From contig NZ_JBIGHY010000004.1 in NCBI RefSeq assembly GCF_043555865.1, forward strand, positions 248,001-312,000: a stretch of DNA of 64,000 nucleotides. Direction: 5' to 3'. Origin of the DNA: Pelomonas dachongensis. Lineage in GTDB: Bacteria > Pseudomonadota > Gammaproteobacteria > Burkholderiales > Burkholderiaceae_C. The notes under the pieces were generated by a model. That model saw only the letters and a program-made list of their open reading frames with translations. It was not told the origin of the DNA and did no database searches. Both the position numbers and the translations under genes were made by a program. This document shows positions 20,707 to 30,570 of this stretch, one piece after another; within the stretch, counting starts at the first letter, position 1; every line of letters starts with the position of its first letter.

Positions 20707-23700
20707 ATGAGTTCCCAAATTCCAGAGAGCCGGCGCGCGCCGGCGCCGGGCCGCTCCCAAGGCGGCGTAGCCCCGTCGGGGGACAGCCCATCGCAAGATG
20801 GGCGTGGGGGTCAACAAACCCTGCCGGTTCTTTCCATTTCTTTCCCCGAGTCCCTGCCGGTGTCGTCGCGCCGCGACGAGATCATGCAGGCGCTGGCCGA
20901 GCATCAGGTCGTCATCGTCTGCGGTGAGACCGGCTCCGGCAAGACCACGCAGCTGCCCAAGATAGCGCTGGCGATGGGCCGTGGCCGCGTCAATGGTGGC
21001 GGCCTGATCGGCCACACGCAGCCGCGGCGGATAGCCGCCAGCAGCGTGGCCAAGCGCATCGCTGAGGAGCTGAAGACGCCGCTGGGAGAAGTGGTGGGCT
21101 ACAAGGTCCGCTTCCAGGACCGGCTGTCCAAGGGCGCGTCGGTCAAGCTGATGACGGACGGCATCCTGCTGGCCGAGACGCAGAGCGACCCGCTGCTGAA
21201 GGCCTACGACACGCTCATCATCGACGAGGCCCACGAGCGCAGCCTCAACATCGACTTTCTGCTGGGCTACCTGCGCGAGCTGCTGCCGCGCCGGCCGGAT
21301 CTGAAGATCGTCGTCACGTCGGCCACCATCGACGCCGACCGCTTCGCGAAGCACTTCGAGTCGAGCAGGGGGCCGGCGCCGGTGCTGATGGTGTCGGGCC
21401 GGCTGTTCCCGGTGGAGCAACGCTATCGCCCGTTCGAGGAGAGCCGCGAGTACGACCTGAACAACGCCATCACCGACGCGGTGGACGAGCTGTGGCGCGA
21501 GGGCGGCGGCGACGTACTGGTGTTCCTGCCCGGCGAGCGCGAGATCCGTGAAGCGGCCGAAGCGCTGCGCAAGCACCACCCGCCGGGTGTCGACATCCTG
21601 CCGCTGTTCTCGCGCCTGTCCGAGGCCGACCAGAACAAGGTCTTCGAGCCGCACGGCGCGCGCCGCATCGTGCTGGCCACCAACGTGGCCGAGACCTCGC
21701 TGACGGTGCCGGGCATCCGCTACGTCATCGACCCGGGTCTGGCGCGCGTGAAGCGCTACAGCTACCGCAACAAGGTCGAGCAGCTGTTGATTGAGAACAT
21801 CAGCCAGGCAGCAGCCAACCAGCGCGCTGGCCGCTGCGGCCGCGTCAGCAACGGCATCTGCGTGCGGCTGTACAGCGAGAAGGAATTCAACGAGCGGCCG
21901 AAGTTCACCGATCCGGAAATCCTGCGGTCGTCGCTGGCCGGCGTCATCCTGCGCATGAAGTCGCTGCACCTGGGTGACGTGGAGCGCTTCCCCTTCCTGG
22001 AGGCGCCGCGGCCCAAGGCGATTGCCGACGGCTACCAGCTGCTCAACGAGCTGGGGGCGACGGACGACAACAACGAGCTGACGCCGCTGGGCAAGGAGCT
22101 GTCGCGCCTGCCGCTGGACCCGCGCGTGGGCCGCATGATCCTGGAGGCGCGCACGCGTGACGCGCTGACCGAGGTGCTGGTCATCGCGTCGGCGCTGTCG
22201 GGCCAGGACGTGCGTGACCGCCCGCAGGAGGCCGCCCAGGCCGCCGACGAGAAGCACAAGAAGTTCGACGACGAAAAGTCGGAGTTCATGGGCTATCTGA
22301 AGCTGTGGAGGTGGCTGGGCGAATCCAAAGGCAGCGAGGGTCAGCACAAACTGTCGCATCGCAAGCAGGAGCAGCTGCTGCGCGAGAACTTCGTCAGCCC
22401 GCGCCGCGTGCGCGAATGGCGCGACGTGCATTCGCAGCTGCAGACGGTCGTGGCCGAGCACGGCTGGCGGCTGAACCAGAGCGATGCAACCTACGAGCAG
22501 ATCCACCTGTCCATGCTGGCCGGCCTGCTTGGCAACATCGGCCAGAAGAGCGACGACGAGGACTGGTACCTCGGCGCGCGCGGCATCAAGTTCTACCGCC
22601 ACCCCGGTGCGCATCTCAGCAAGAAGCCGGGCCGCTGGATCGTCGCGGCTGAGCTGGTGGACACGTCGCGGCTGTATGGCCGGGGCCTGGCCAACATCGA
22701 GCCGCAGTGGCTGCCGCCCATCGCCGGCCACCTGATCAAGACCCAGCTGCTGGAGCCGCACTGGGAGAAGAAGGCCGCCGAGGTCGTGGCGCTGGAGCGG
22801 GCGACGCTCTACGGCATCGTGCTGTACAGCAACAAGCGCGTCAACTTCGGCCGCGTCGATCCGAAAGCCGCGCGCGAGATCTTCATCCGCGAAGGGCTGG
22901 TCAACGACGAGCTGCCGGAAGACCTGGTCCGCAGCTTGCCGTTCATCGGCCACAACCGCCGCCAGATCAGCAAGGTTGAGGCGCTGGAGCACAAGTCGCG
23001 CCGCCAGGACGTGCTGGTGGATGACGAGCTGATCTACGCCTTCTACGACGACAAGCTGCCGGCGCATGTATTCAGCGGCGCGACGCTTTTGAAGTGGTGG
23101 CGTGACGCGAGCAAGGCCGACGACAAGCTGCTGCAGCTCAGCCAGGACGAGCTGATGCGCCATGAGGCCTCGGGCGTCACCAGCGAGGCCTTCCCCAAGG
23201 TGATCCGCCTGGGTGGCGTGGACTGCGTGGCGACCTACCTGCACCAGCCCGGCGACCCGCGGGATGGGCTGACGGTGACCGTGCCCATCTTTGCGCTGAA
23301 CCAGGTCAGTGAGGAGCGCGCTGAGTGGCTGGTGCCCGGCATGCTGGCCGGCAAGGTCACGGCGCTTTTGAAGAGCCTGCACCAGAAGCCGCGTGCGCGC
23401 CTCACGCCGCTGCCCGACTTCGTCGCCGAGTTCATCGAGCTGCAGCCGTTCTGTCAGGGCGGGCTGGTGGATACGCTGCTGCGGGCCGTCAAGGACCGCA
23501 GCCAGATCGCCGTGCAGCGCAACGACTTCAAGCTGGAGCAGTTGCCCGCCCACTTGTTCATGAACTTCCGCGTCGTCGACGAGCACGGCCGCCAGCTCGG
23601 CCAGGGCCGGCAGCTCGCGGCGCTGAAGGCGGAGCTGGGCAGCCAGGCGCGCTCGGCGTTTCAGGCGCTGGCGGCCCTGAAGCTGCCGGCCGCCGAGGTG

Positions 23701-24630
23701 CCCAAGCCGGCGCCCGCGCCGGTGGCCGGGAAGGGCATCCGTGTCGAGATTGTCAAGAAGCCGGAGCCGGCCCGTGACGAGAGCCAGGCATACACCGACT
23801 GGACCTTCGGCGAGCTGCCAGAGCTGCTGGAAATCAAGAAGGGCGGCCAGACGCTGATCGGCTTCCCGGCGCTGATCGACAAGGGCAACCGCGTCGAGAT
23901 CGAGGTGTTCGATGAGCCCGAGGTAGCCGCCGCCAAGCACCGTGCCGGCCTGCGCCGGCTGGTCGCGCTGCAGCTGAAGGAGCCGCTTCGTTTTCTCGAA
24001 AAGAACATTCCCGACCTGCAGCGCATGTCGGTGCTGTTCATGGCCCTGGGCACGGCCGAGGACTTGCGCGACCAGATCATCGGCGTCGCGCTTGACCGTG
24101 CCTTCCTGGCCGACCCGCTGCCGACCGACCCCTTCGCGTTCAAGAAGCGCATCGAGGAAGGCCGCAGCCGCCTGAACCTCATCGCGCAGGAAGTCGCCCG
24201 CGCCGTGCACGCCGTGCTGCAGGAACTGGCCAATGCCACCCGCAAGCTGAAGGACTCGCGCCCGGCCAAGGAGGTGGGCGACGACATCGCCGCGCAGCTT
24301 CAGCGCCTGGTGCCCAAGCGTTTTGCCATCGACACGCCATGGGCACAGCTGCAGCACCTGCCTCGCTACCTGAAGGCGGTCACCGGTCGGCTGGACAAGC
24401 TGCGTGCCGACCCTGCACGCGACACCAAGTTGATGGGCGAGATCAAGCCGCTGGAGCAGCGCTACACGCGCCGGCTGGCGGAGCTGAAGGGCGTGCGCGA
24501 CGCGCGGCTGGACGACTTCCGCTGGCAGCTGGAGGAACTGCGCGTCAGCCTGTTCGCGCAGGAGCTGCGAACTCCGCAGCCGGTCAGCGTGAAACGGCTG
24601 GACAAAGTCTGGAGCCAGCTGGCCGGTTGA
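20707..24630 (+). CDS. hrpA: ATP-dependent RNA helicase HrpA (DEAH box)
   Basis: A 1307-residue helicase, close to the size of E. coli HrpA, implicated in rescue of stalled ribosomes. Motif I is GETGSGKTTQLP, followed by TQPRRIAA, DEAHERS (motif II), TSATID (III), TNVAETSLTVPG (V) and QRAGRCGR (VI). The helicase-associated and OB-fold regions follow, with the long C-terminal DUF3418-type extension. The first 40 residues are a Pro/Gly-rich stretch encoded by a dispersed repeat (20744-20813), so the translated N-terminus may really begin later. ATG 20707 is kept because conservation resumes around LPVLSISFPESLPVSSRRDEI without another Met until residue 60. Confidence 0.95.
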   Translation: MSSQIPESRRAPAPGRSQGGVAPSGDSPSQDGRGGQQTLPVLSISFPESLPVSSRRDEIMQALAEHQVVIVCGETGSGKTTQLPKIALAMGRGRVNGGGLIGHTQPRRIAASSVAKRIAEELKTPLGEVVGYKVRFQDRLSKGASVKLMTDGILLAETQSDPLLKAYDTLIIDEAHERSLNIDFLLGYLRELLPRRPDLKIVVTSATIDADRFAKHFESSRGPAPVLMVSGRLFPVEQRYRPFEESREYDLNNAITDAVDELWREGGGDVLVFLPGEREIREAAEALRKHHPPGVDILPLFSRLSEADQNKVFEPHGARRIVLATNVAETSLTVPGIRYVIDPGLARVKRYSYRNKVEQLLIENISQAAANQRAGRCGRVSNGICVRLYSEKEFNERPKFTDPEILRSSLAGVILRMKSLHLGDVERFPFLEAPRPKAIADGYQLLNELGATDDNNELTPLGKELSRLPLDPRVGRMILEARTRDALTEVLVIASALSGQDVRDRPQEAAQAADEKHKKFDDEKSEFMGYLKLWRWLGESKGSEGQHKLSHRKQEQLLRENFVSPRRVREWRDVHSQLQTVVAEHGWRLNQSDATYEQIHLSMLAGLLGNIGQKSDDEDWYLGARGIKFYRHPGAHLSKKPGRWIVAAELVDTSRLYGRGLANIEPQWLPPIAGHLIKTQLLEPHWEKKAAEVVALERATLYGIVLYSNKRVNFGRVDPKAAREIFIREGLVNDELPEDLVRSLPFIGHNRRQISKVEALEHKSRRQDVLVDDELIYAFYDDKLPAHVFSGATLLKWWRDASKADDKLLQLSQDELMRHEASGVTSEAFPKVIRLGGVDCVATYLHQPGDPRDGLTVTVPIFALNQVSEERAEWLVPGMLAGKVTALLKSLHQKPRARLTPLPDFVAEFIELQPFCQGGLVDTLLRAVKDRSQIAVQRNDFKLEQLPAHLFMNFRVVDEHGRQLGQGRQLAALKAELGSQARSAFQALAALKLPAAEVPKPAPAPVAGKGIRVEIVKKPEPARDESQAYTDWTFGELPELLEIKKGGQTLIGFPALIDKGNRVEIEVFDEPEVAAAKHRAGLRRLVALQLKEPLRFLEKNIPDLQRMSVLFMALGTAEDLRDQIIGVALDRAFLADPLPTDPFAFKKRIEEGRSRLNLIAQEVARAVHAVLQELANATRKLKDSRPAKEVGDDIAAQLQRLVPKRFAIDTPWAQLQHLPRYLKAVTGRLDKLRADPARDTKLMGEIKPLEQRYTRRLAELKGVRDARLDDFRWQLEELRVSLFAQELRTPQPVSVKRLDKVWSQLAG
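20744..20813 (-). repeat. Dispersed GGGGCGGCC-type repeat, copy 2 (inside hrpA)
   Basis: On the minus strand CCCCCACG, a small hairpin (CCCATCTTGCGATGGG), CCCCCGACGGGG and the core TTGGGAGCGGCCCGGCG follow in the same order as at 56473-56540. Here the element is translated as part of the HrpA N-terminus. Confidence 0.6.
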
Positions 24631-24852
24631 CCCTGCGCAGTTGCTCGCGGGTCGCTGACACGCAGGCGCCGGCCACGGGCGTAAAACTCACCCGGCGCCG
24701 GTGCTGTTTCGTGAGCTGATGCACACAAGCGCGCGCTGGCGCCCGGGTGGGGAGGAAATCCGTCGCATTTCGACGCTTGGCTGCAAGCCCGGCCCGGCTA
24801 GCCTGGAGTCCAATGCGGCCATTACATCTGTTACAGCAGACCGCCCCCCACC

Positions 24853-26637
24853 GTGTCCGAGACAAGCCCCGCCACCCCACCGACCCCGCTGAGGAGCTTC
24901 GGCCGCTTCGAGCTGCGCGCCTTGCTGTCCAAGAGCACGCGGAGTTTGGTCTGGCGCGTGTTCGATTCGCGTCATGGCCAGGAACTGATGCTGTGCATGC
25001 CGCGCGAGAAGCCCAACAGCCCGGCCGCGCTGGAGCATTGGCTGCGCATGGCGCAGGCCGGCGCGCGCGTGCAGCATCCCCACGTGGCGCCGGCATTCGA
25101 GATCGGCCAGGTCGAGAGCTGGCCCTACGTGGCCTACGACCGCGCCCTGGGCGAGACGCTGGACGAGCGCCTGGCACGGCAGGCCGCGCCGCTGCCACTG
25201 GATGCCGCCGGCTGGGTGGCGCAGCTGCTGGAAGGCCTGGCGTTCGCGCACGAGGCCGGCCACGCGCACCGCGACATCCAGACCGCCGCGATGATCATCG
25301 ACGGCAGCGACAAGGTCAGGCTCATCGGCCTGGAAGTGGCGCAGGAGGTGTTCCCGGCCAACGTCGACTACAACACCGTCACCCGCCGCGCGGTGCGCGA
25401 GTCGGCCGAGGAGGACGTGCTGTGCGTGGGCCTGCTGCTGAACCGCACGCTCAGCGGCAAGCCGGTGCTGGAGGAAATCGACCTGCAGCAGGTGGTGCAG
25501 CAGATGCAGCCCCGTGGCCGTGAGGTGGTGCGGCTGGGCTGGGAAACCCCGCACCCCATTCCGGACCCGCTGCGCGCCATCTGCAACCGTGCGACCGACC
25601 GTCAGACCCGCCAGCGCTACCACCTGGCGCGCAGCTTCCTGCGCGCGCTGGACGGCTGGCGCCAAGCCGCCGCGCATGACGACGGCGGCCCCATCGTGCT
25701 GTTGCTGGACAAGCTGCAGCGGATCGGCCACCTGCCCACCACCACCACCGGCATGCACCGCTTCACGGCCGGCTCGGGCCTGGAGGCGCAGCACGCCAAT
25801 GCGCTGTCGGAGCTGGTGCTGAAGGACATGGCGCTGAGCCTGGAGCTGGTGCGCCGCGTCAACAACGCATTGCGGCAGAACGGCCATCAGGGCGACACCG
25901 TGCTGAACATGCAGCGTGCCATCCAGATGATCGGCCTGGACGGCCTGCAGCTGGCGGCCAACGCGCTGAAGCCGTGGCCTGGACCGCTGCAGCCGGTGGC
26001 CGCCGAGATGCTGCGCACGGCGATGGCACGCGTCAACAAGGCGGGCAGCATTGCCCAGGCCTTGCGCCCGGCCGGCTACGACGGCGAGGTGGTCTACCTG
26101 ATCACGGTCATGCAGAACCTGGGCCGGCTTCTGCTGCAGTACCACTTCCCGGACGACGCGCAGCAGATCCGCCAGCTGATGCTGCCGCCCGAACCCACCG
26201 AGGACATTCCCAACCCGCCCAGCTTGGGCGAGCAGGCCGCGGCCTACGCCGTGCTCGGCTGCGACCTCGACACGCTGGGCGTTGCCGTGGCCCGCCACTG
26301 GGGTCTGGGCGACGAGCTGCTGCAGATGGTGCGCCGCCAGCCGCTGGACGCGCCGGTGCACCAGCCGCGCGGCGACGCCGATGCGATCCGCCTGACGTGC
26401 AGCCTGGCCAATGAACTGGTCGACGCGCTGGGCCTGCCCGAGCACAAGCGCCGCGCCGGCGTGGAAGCGGCCACGCGCCGCTATGCCAAGGCGTTGGGCG
26501 TGGGCCTTCGCGAGGTCATGGAGGCGCTGAACCCCGGGGCTGCCCAGCGCCCCGGCGCGGCGACCGCAGCACCGGCCGCCGCGCCGGTATCGCCGTCGCC
26601 GCTGCGCGACCGTCTGGCGGGTCGCCGCGCGTCCTGA
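24853..26637 (+). CDS. Pseudokinase-HDOD protein
   Basis: A 594-residue protein with an N-terminal Ser/Thr-kinase fold (about 15-275) and a C-terminal HDOD domain (about 285-475). The kinase half keeps HRD (139-141) but has lost the following Lys/Asn (DIQTAA instead of DLKPSN) and the DFG triad (GLEVA), and lacks an obvious Gly loop and VAxK lysine. It is therefore almost certainly inactive. The HDOD region (LVLKDMALSLELVRRVNNAL, GLDGLQLAANAL) lacks catalytic HD metals, as is usual for HDOD, which acts as a signalling scaffold. It starts with GTG without a clear ribosome binding site. The active kinase homologue follows after 13 bases. Confidence 0.85.
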   Translation: MSETSPATPPTPLRSFGRFELRALLSKSTRSLVWRVFDSRHGQELMLCMPREKPNSPAALEHWLRMAQAGARVQHPHVAPAFEIGQVESWPYVAYDRALGETLDERLARQAAPLPLDAAGWVAQLLEGLAFAHEAGHAHRDIQTAAMIIDGSDKVRLIGLEVAQEVFPANVDYNTVTRRAVRESAEEDVLCVGLLLNRTLSGKPVLEEIDLQQVVQQMQPRGREVVRLGWETPHPIPDPLRAICNRATDRQTRQRYHLARSFLRALDGWRQAAAHDDGGPIVLLLDKLQRIGHLPTTTTGMHRFTAGSGLEAQHANALSELVLKDMALSLELVRRVNNALRQNGHQGDTVLNMQRAIQMIGLDGLQLAANALKPWPGPLQPVAAEMLRTAMARVNKAGSIAQALRPAGYDGEVVYLITVMQNLGRLLLQYHFPDDAQQIRQLMLPPEPTEDIPNPPSLGEQAAAYAVLGCDLDTLGVAVARHWGLGDELLQMVRRQPLDAPVHQPRGDADAIRLTCSLANELVDALGLPEHKRRAGVEAATRRYAKALGVGLREVMEALNPGAAQRPGAATAAPAAAPVSPSPLRDRLAGRRAS

Positions 26638-26650
26638 CCCGGTCCCGACC

Positions 26651-29020
26651 ATGGCCGACGCCCTGCCCCAGTTGGGCCGCTTCAAGTTGCTGCAGCGCCT
26701 GGGTGAGGGCGCGCAGGCGACCGTCTGGCTGGCGCACGATCCGCTGCTGGACCGCGAGGTCGCCGTGAAGCTGCTGAAGGCTGTCGCCGAGCCCGGCAGC
26801 GTCGACGAATGGCTGCACGAGGCGCGTGCGGTGTCCCGGCTGACGCATCCCAACATCGTGCCGGTGTTCGAGGCCGACACGCAGGCGGGCCACTCCTACC
26901 TGGTATTCGAGTACGTCAGCGGCGGCACGCTGAGCCAGCGCCTGCGCGCCGGCCCCAAGCCGAGCGCGGCCGAGGCCGTCACCTGGGTGCTGGGCATGCT
27001 GGAGGGGCTGAAGGTGGCGCATGCCGCCGCCCTGGTGCACCGCGACCTGAAGCCCAGCAACATCCTGATGGACGCGCGGGGCCGGCCGCGCGTGATGGAC
27101 TTCGGCATCGCCGCGCGCGTGTCCGCCGACGTGGATTCGCCGTCCCGCATCGTCGGCACGCCGGGCTACATCTCGCCCGAGGCCGCGCGCGGGGCCGCGC
27201 CGCACCCGCAGATGGACGTGTTCGCTGCGGCCGTCATGCTGGCCGAGATGCTCAGCGGTCAGCGGCTGAACCACGACCCCGATCCGTGGCGCGCCATCCA
27301 GCGCGTGCAGACTACCGAGCTGCAGCTGCCGCCGGGCCTGGACGGCGTGGACGACGCGTTGCGCGCCATCGTGCAGCGCGGACTGGCGCGCGAGCCCTCA
27401 GCGCGCTGGGCCAGCGCCGCAGCGCTGCACGACGCGCTGTCGGGATGGCTGCGCCCGGCCGTGGAGACCGATGCCGACACGCCCGATGCACCGGTGCTCG
27501 ACTTCCTGCTGCGCCGCATGCGCCATAAGAGCGATTTCCCGGCGCTGTCGGACGCGATCTCGCGCATCCAGCGCCTGACGCAGTCCGAGAACGAGAGCCT
27601 GGCCAACCTGTCCAACGAGATCCTGAAGGACGTGGCGCTGACGCAGAAGTTGCTGCGCCTGGTCAACACGGCTGCCTACCGGCATGCCGGCGGTGGCGGC
27701 ATCAGCACCGTCTCGCGTGCCGTGGCGCTGATCGGCTTCGCCGGCATCCGCAACCTGGCGCTCAGCCTGGTACTGCTGGAGCGCATGGAGAACAAGGGCC
27801 ATGCACAGCGGCTGCGCGAGGACTTCCTGCGCTCACTGATGGCCGCGTCGCTTGCGCGCGAGCTGAGCACCAACGAGCGCGAGGCCGAGGAGGCCTTCCT
27901 TGGCGCCATGCTGCACCACCTTGGCCGCACGCTGACGGAGTTCTACTTCCCCGAGGAGGCCGAGGCGGTGCGCCGGCTCGCCAGCCCGGTGGACGACGCC
28001 CCGGCGCTCAGCGAGGCTGCGGCGTCGACGCAGGTGCTGGGCTTGAACTACGAAGGGCTGGGCCTGGGCGTGGCGCGCCAGTGGGGCCTGCCCGAGAGCC
28101 TGCAGCGCGCGATGCGCCGGCCCGCGGGTGATCCGCCGCTGCGGCAGGTCGACGAGGGCGCCGAGCGCCAGCGCTGGCTGGCGCGCGCCGCCAACGACAT
28201 GGCCGACCTCATCCTGCACACGCCGCCCGAGCAGGCGCACGCCCGCGTGCGTGCCCTGGCGCAGCGCCACGCGCGCGCCTTGGGCATCAGCGCCGAACGC
28301 TTCGAGCAGGCCGCTGACACGGCGCGCCAGCGGATTGCGCAAATGACCGAGGCGCTGGAGTTGCACCTGCCGCCGCAGTCGCGCGCCCAGCGGCTGCTAG
28401 CGCCGCTGACGCCGTCAGTACAGGACTCGCTGACCGCGCATGAGCTGGCGCCCACGCAGGTGTTCGAGCGCGCCGAGGTGCTCGCCCGGCCACAGGCCGC
28501 GCCGGCGGCCGACCTGCTCGCTGCGGGCGTGCAGGAGATCACCGACGCCATGGTGGAGGGCCTGCAGCTCAACGCCGTGCTGCGCATGATCCTGGAGACC
28601 ATGTACCGCGCATTGGGCCTGCGCCGCGTCATCTTCTGTCTGCGCGATGCGCGCGGCCAGGCACTGACCGGTCGGCTCGGGGTGGGCGATGACGTGGAGC
28701 GCCTCGCGCCGCTGCTGCGCGTGGACCTGACCCCGCCCAAGCCCGACCTGCTCGCGGCCGTCTGCCTGAAGGGCGCCGACACGCTGATCCAGGACGCGCG
28801 CGCCGCCAACATCGCCGAGCGGCTGCCCGGTTGGTTCAAGGCCGAGATGGGCGCGCAGAGCTTCCTGCTGCTGCCGCTGGTGCTGAAGGGCGCACCGCTG
28901 GGGCTGATCTATGCAGACCATGCGAAGGCGGGCGCCGTGCAACTGGGCGAGAAGGAGCTGTCGCTCGTGCGCACGCTGCGCAACCAGGCCGTGATGGCCT
29001 TCCGCCAAGCCGCCGGCTGA
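26651..29020 (+). CDS. Ser/Thr protein kinase-HDOD-GAF protein
   Basis: A 789-residue cytoplasmic signalling protein. The kinase domain (about 10-270) looks active: Gly loop GEGAQATV (18-25), Lys40 in REVAVKLL, HRDLKPSN (130-137), DFG (150-152) and GTPGYISPEAARG. The HDOD domain (about 285-480) shows ILKDVALTQKLLRLVNTAAY and FLGAMLHHLGRTLTEFYFPEE. A C-terminal GAF-like domain (about 620-780) follows (LNAVLRMILETMYRALGLRR, FLLLPLVLKGAPLGLIYAD). It is the second gene of a pair with the pseudokinase-HDOD protein; their shared architecture suggests duplication. Substrates are unknown; FHA proteins such as that at 9278-10246 are possible partners. Confidence 0.88.
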   Translation: MADALPQLGRFKLLQRLGEGAQATVWLAHDPLLDREVAVKLLKAVAEPGSVDEWLHEARAVSRLTHPNIVPVFEADTQAGHSYLVFEYVSGGTLSQRLRAGPKPSAAEAVTWVLGMLEGLKVAHAAALVHRDLKPSNILMDARGRPRVMDFGIAARVSADVDSPSRIVGTPGYISPEAARGAAPHPQMDVFAAAVMLAEMLSGQRLNHDPDPWRAIQRVQTTELQLPPGLDGVDDALRAIVQRGLAREPSARWASAAALHDALSGWLRPAVETDADTPDAPVLDFLLRRMRHKSDFPALSDAISRIQRLTQSENESLANLSNEILKDVALTQKLLRLVNTAAYRHAGGGGISTVSRAVALIGFAGIRNLALSLVLLERMENKGHAQRLREDFLRSLMAASLARELSTNEREAEEAFLGAMLHHLGRTLTEFYFPEEAEAVRRLASPVDDAPALSEAAASTQVLGLNYEGLGLGVARQWGLPESLQRAMRRPAGDPPLRQVDEGAERQRWLARAANDMADLILHTPPEQAHARVRALAQRHARALGISAERFEQAADTARQRIAQMTEALELHLPPQSRAQRLLAPLTPSVQDSLTAHELAPTQVFERAEVLARPQAAPAADLLAAGVQEITDAMVEGLQLNAVLRMILETMYRALGLRRVIFCLRDARGQALTGRLGVGDDVERLAPLLRVDLTPPKPDLLAAVCLKGADTLIQDARAANIAERLPGWFKAEMGAQSFLLLPLVLKGAPLGLIYADHAKAGAVQLGEKELSLVRTLRNQAVMAFRQAAG

Positions 29021-29211
29021 CTGCTGGGGCGCGGTCCCGCGCTGTAGGGCCAATCCCACAACGCCTGCCACCGCAGGCTGACCCGCACTGCGCCCCCGGG
29101 CTGACTGGCGTTACGCGGCCGGCGGCAAATACTGGATGGGTGTTCCTGCAAAGAGAACCGAACCGGTGCGGCACGAGCCCAGCCGGGCCATACCCATCAC
29201 CAGGAGTCCGT

Positions 29212-29574
29212 ATGAATACCAAAGCAATGACCGGCCGGACCGTCATCGCCGCAGTCGCTGCCCTCGCACTGGCAGCCTGCGCGTCGGCCCCCGAACCCAA
29301 GGAACAGATGGCTGTCGCCAACGCGGCCGTCGACACGGCGACCGGCAATGCGGCCGAGGCCCCGGCAGAGCTGTCCACCGCGAAGGACAAGCTGGCCCGC
29401 GCCAACGCCGCGATGGCCCGCAAGGACTATGTGGCCGCACGCCAGCTGGCCGACGAGGCCGCCGCCGATGCGGCGCTCGCCCAGGCCACCGCGCGCAACG
29501 CCCGCTCCAGCCGCGCGCTGGCCGAGGTGCGCGAAAGCATCCAGCAGCTGCAGATGCAGCTGAACCGTTCCTGA
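29212..29574 (+). CDS. DUF4398-like lipoprotein
   Basis: A 120-residue predicted lipoprotein. The signal peptide ends at the lipobox LAAC (Cys about 23). The mature part is an Ala-rich helical, probably coiled-coil region (AKDKLARANAAMARKDYVAARQLADEA) resembling DUF4398 proteins. AGGAG lies 6 bases before the ATG. The next gene starts 31 bases later and shares the same helical type of region fused to an OmpA domain, so the two probably form an envelope operon. Function unknown. Confidence 0.82.
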   Translation: MNTKAMTGRTVIAAVAALALAACASAPEPKEQMAVANAAVDTATGNAAEAPAELSTAKDKLARANAAMARKDYVAARQLADEAAADAALAQATARNARSSRALAEVRESIQQLQMQLNRS

Positions 29575-29605
29575 TCTTCGAACCGACGCACAAGAAAGGA
29601 CTGCC

Positions 29606-30529
29606 ATGAGCACCACCCGTTTCGCCGCCTCTTTCACTACCCTGGCCGCTGCCGCCGCCTTGATGGTCGGCTGCGCCAGCGCGCCGACCGTCACGCCTGG
29701 CCTGCAGCAGGCGCGCTCCAACGTGCGCGCCGCCGAGGCTGACCCCGCCGTGCTGAAGTACGCGTCGCTCGACGTGAAGAAGGCCGCCGACTCGCTGCAG
29801 CGCGCCGAGCGCCTGAGCGCCGAGCGTGAAGCCCCGGCCGACATCGACTCGGCCGCCTACATCGCCTCCACGCAGGCCCGCACGGCCATGGCCATCGCCA
29901 AGGCCGCGACCGAGGAAGAGGCGATCAAGGCTGCCGAGGCCGACCGCGAGCGTGCACGCGCCGACGCCAACGCCCGCCGCGCCAACGTCGCGCAGGCCCA
30001 GGCTGCGAATGCACAGATTGCCGCCGCCAACGCCAGCGCCGATGCCAATGCTGCCCGCCAGCAGGCCGCCAATGCCCAAGCTGACGCTGCTCAGGCGCAG
30101 GCCCAGGCCGCTGCGCTCGCGCAGGAGCTGGCCGACCTGCAAGCCAAGCAGACCGACCGCGGCATGCTGGTGACGCTGGGTGACGTGCTTTTCGAGTTCG
30201 GCCGCGCCGAGATCAAGCCCAATGCCCAGGCGTCCATCTCCAAGCTGGCCAACTACCTGAAGCAGCACCCGGACCGCCGCGTCCTCATCGAAGGCTTCAC
30301 CGACAGCGTCGGTGGCGACGCCGCCAACCTGACGCTGTCGCAGCGCCGCTCGCAGGCGGTCGCCGCCGCGCTGCAGGCCCAGGGCGTGGACGCGAGCCGC
30401 CTGGAAACCCGCGGCTACGGCAAGCAGTATCCGGTGGCCAGCAATTCGAGCACGTCAGACCGCGCGATGAACCGTCGTGTCGAGGTCTACATCTCGAACG
30501 ACAACCAGCCGGTGCGCGCCCGCGGCTGA
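29606..30529 (+). CDS. OmpA-family peptidoglycan-binding lipoprotein with helical region
   Basis: A 307-residue predicted outer-membrane lipoprotein. The signal peptide ends in VGC (Cys about 23). Residues 30-175 are an Ala-rich helical coiled coil with many short AxAQA-type repeats. Residues 185-300 are an OmpA C-terminal domain (GDVLFEFGRAEIKPNAQASI, IEGFTDSVGGDAANLTLSQR, RGYGKQYPVASN, NRRVEVYI), which binds peptidoglycan. It follows the DUF4398-like lipoprotein gene by 31 bases and is followed by a small secreted protein. The role is probably to tether the outer membrane to the cell wall; the long coil would set the spacing. Confidence 0.92.
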   Translation: MSTTRFAASFTTLAAAAALMVGCASAPTVTPGLQQARSNVRAAEADPAVLKYASLDVKKAADSLQRAERLSAEREAPADIDSAAYIASTQARTAMAIAKAATEEEAIKAAEADRERARADANARRANVAQAQAANAQIAAANASADANAARQQAANAQADAAQAQAQAAALAQELADLQAKQTDRGMLVTLGDVLFEFGRAEIKPNAQASISKLANYLKQHPDRRVLIEGFTDSVGGDAANLTLSQRRSQAVAAALQAQGVDASRLETRGYGKQYPVASNSSTSDRAMNRRVEVYISNDNQPVRARG

Positions 30530-30570
30530 CCGCCGACTGCCAACCGCCCCCATCGTCAAAGGAGATTGCC

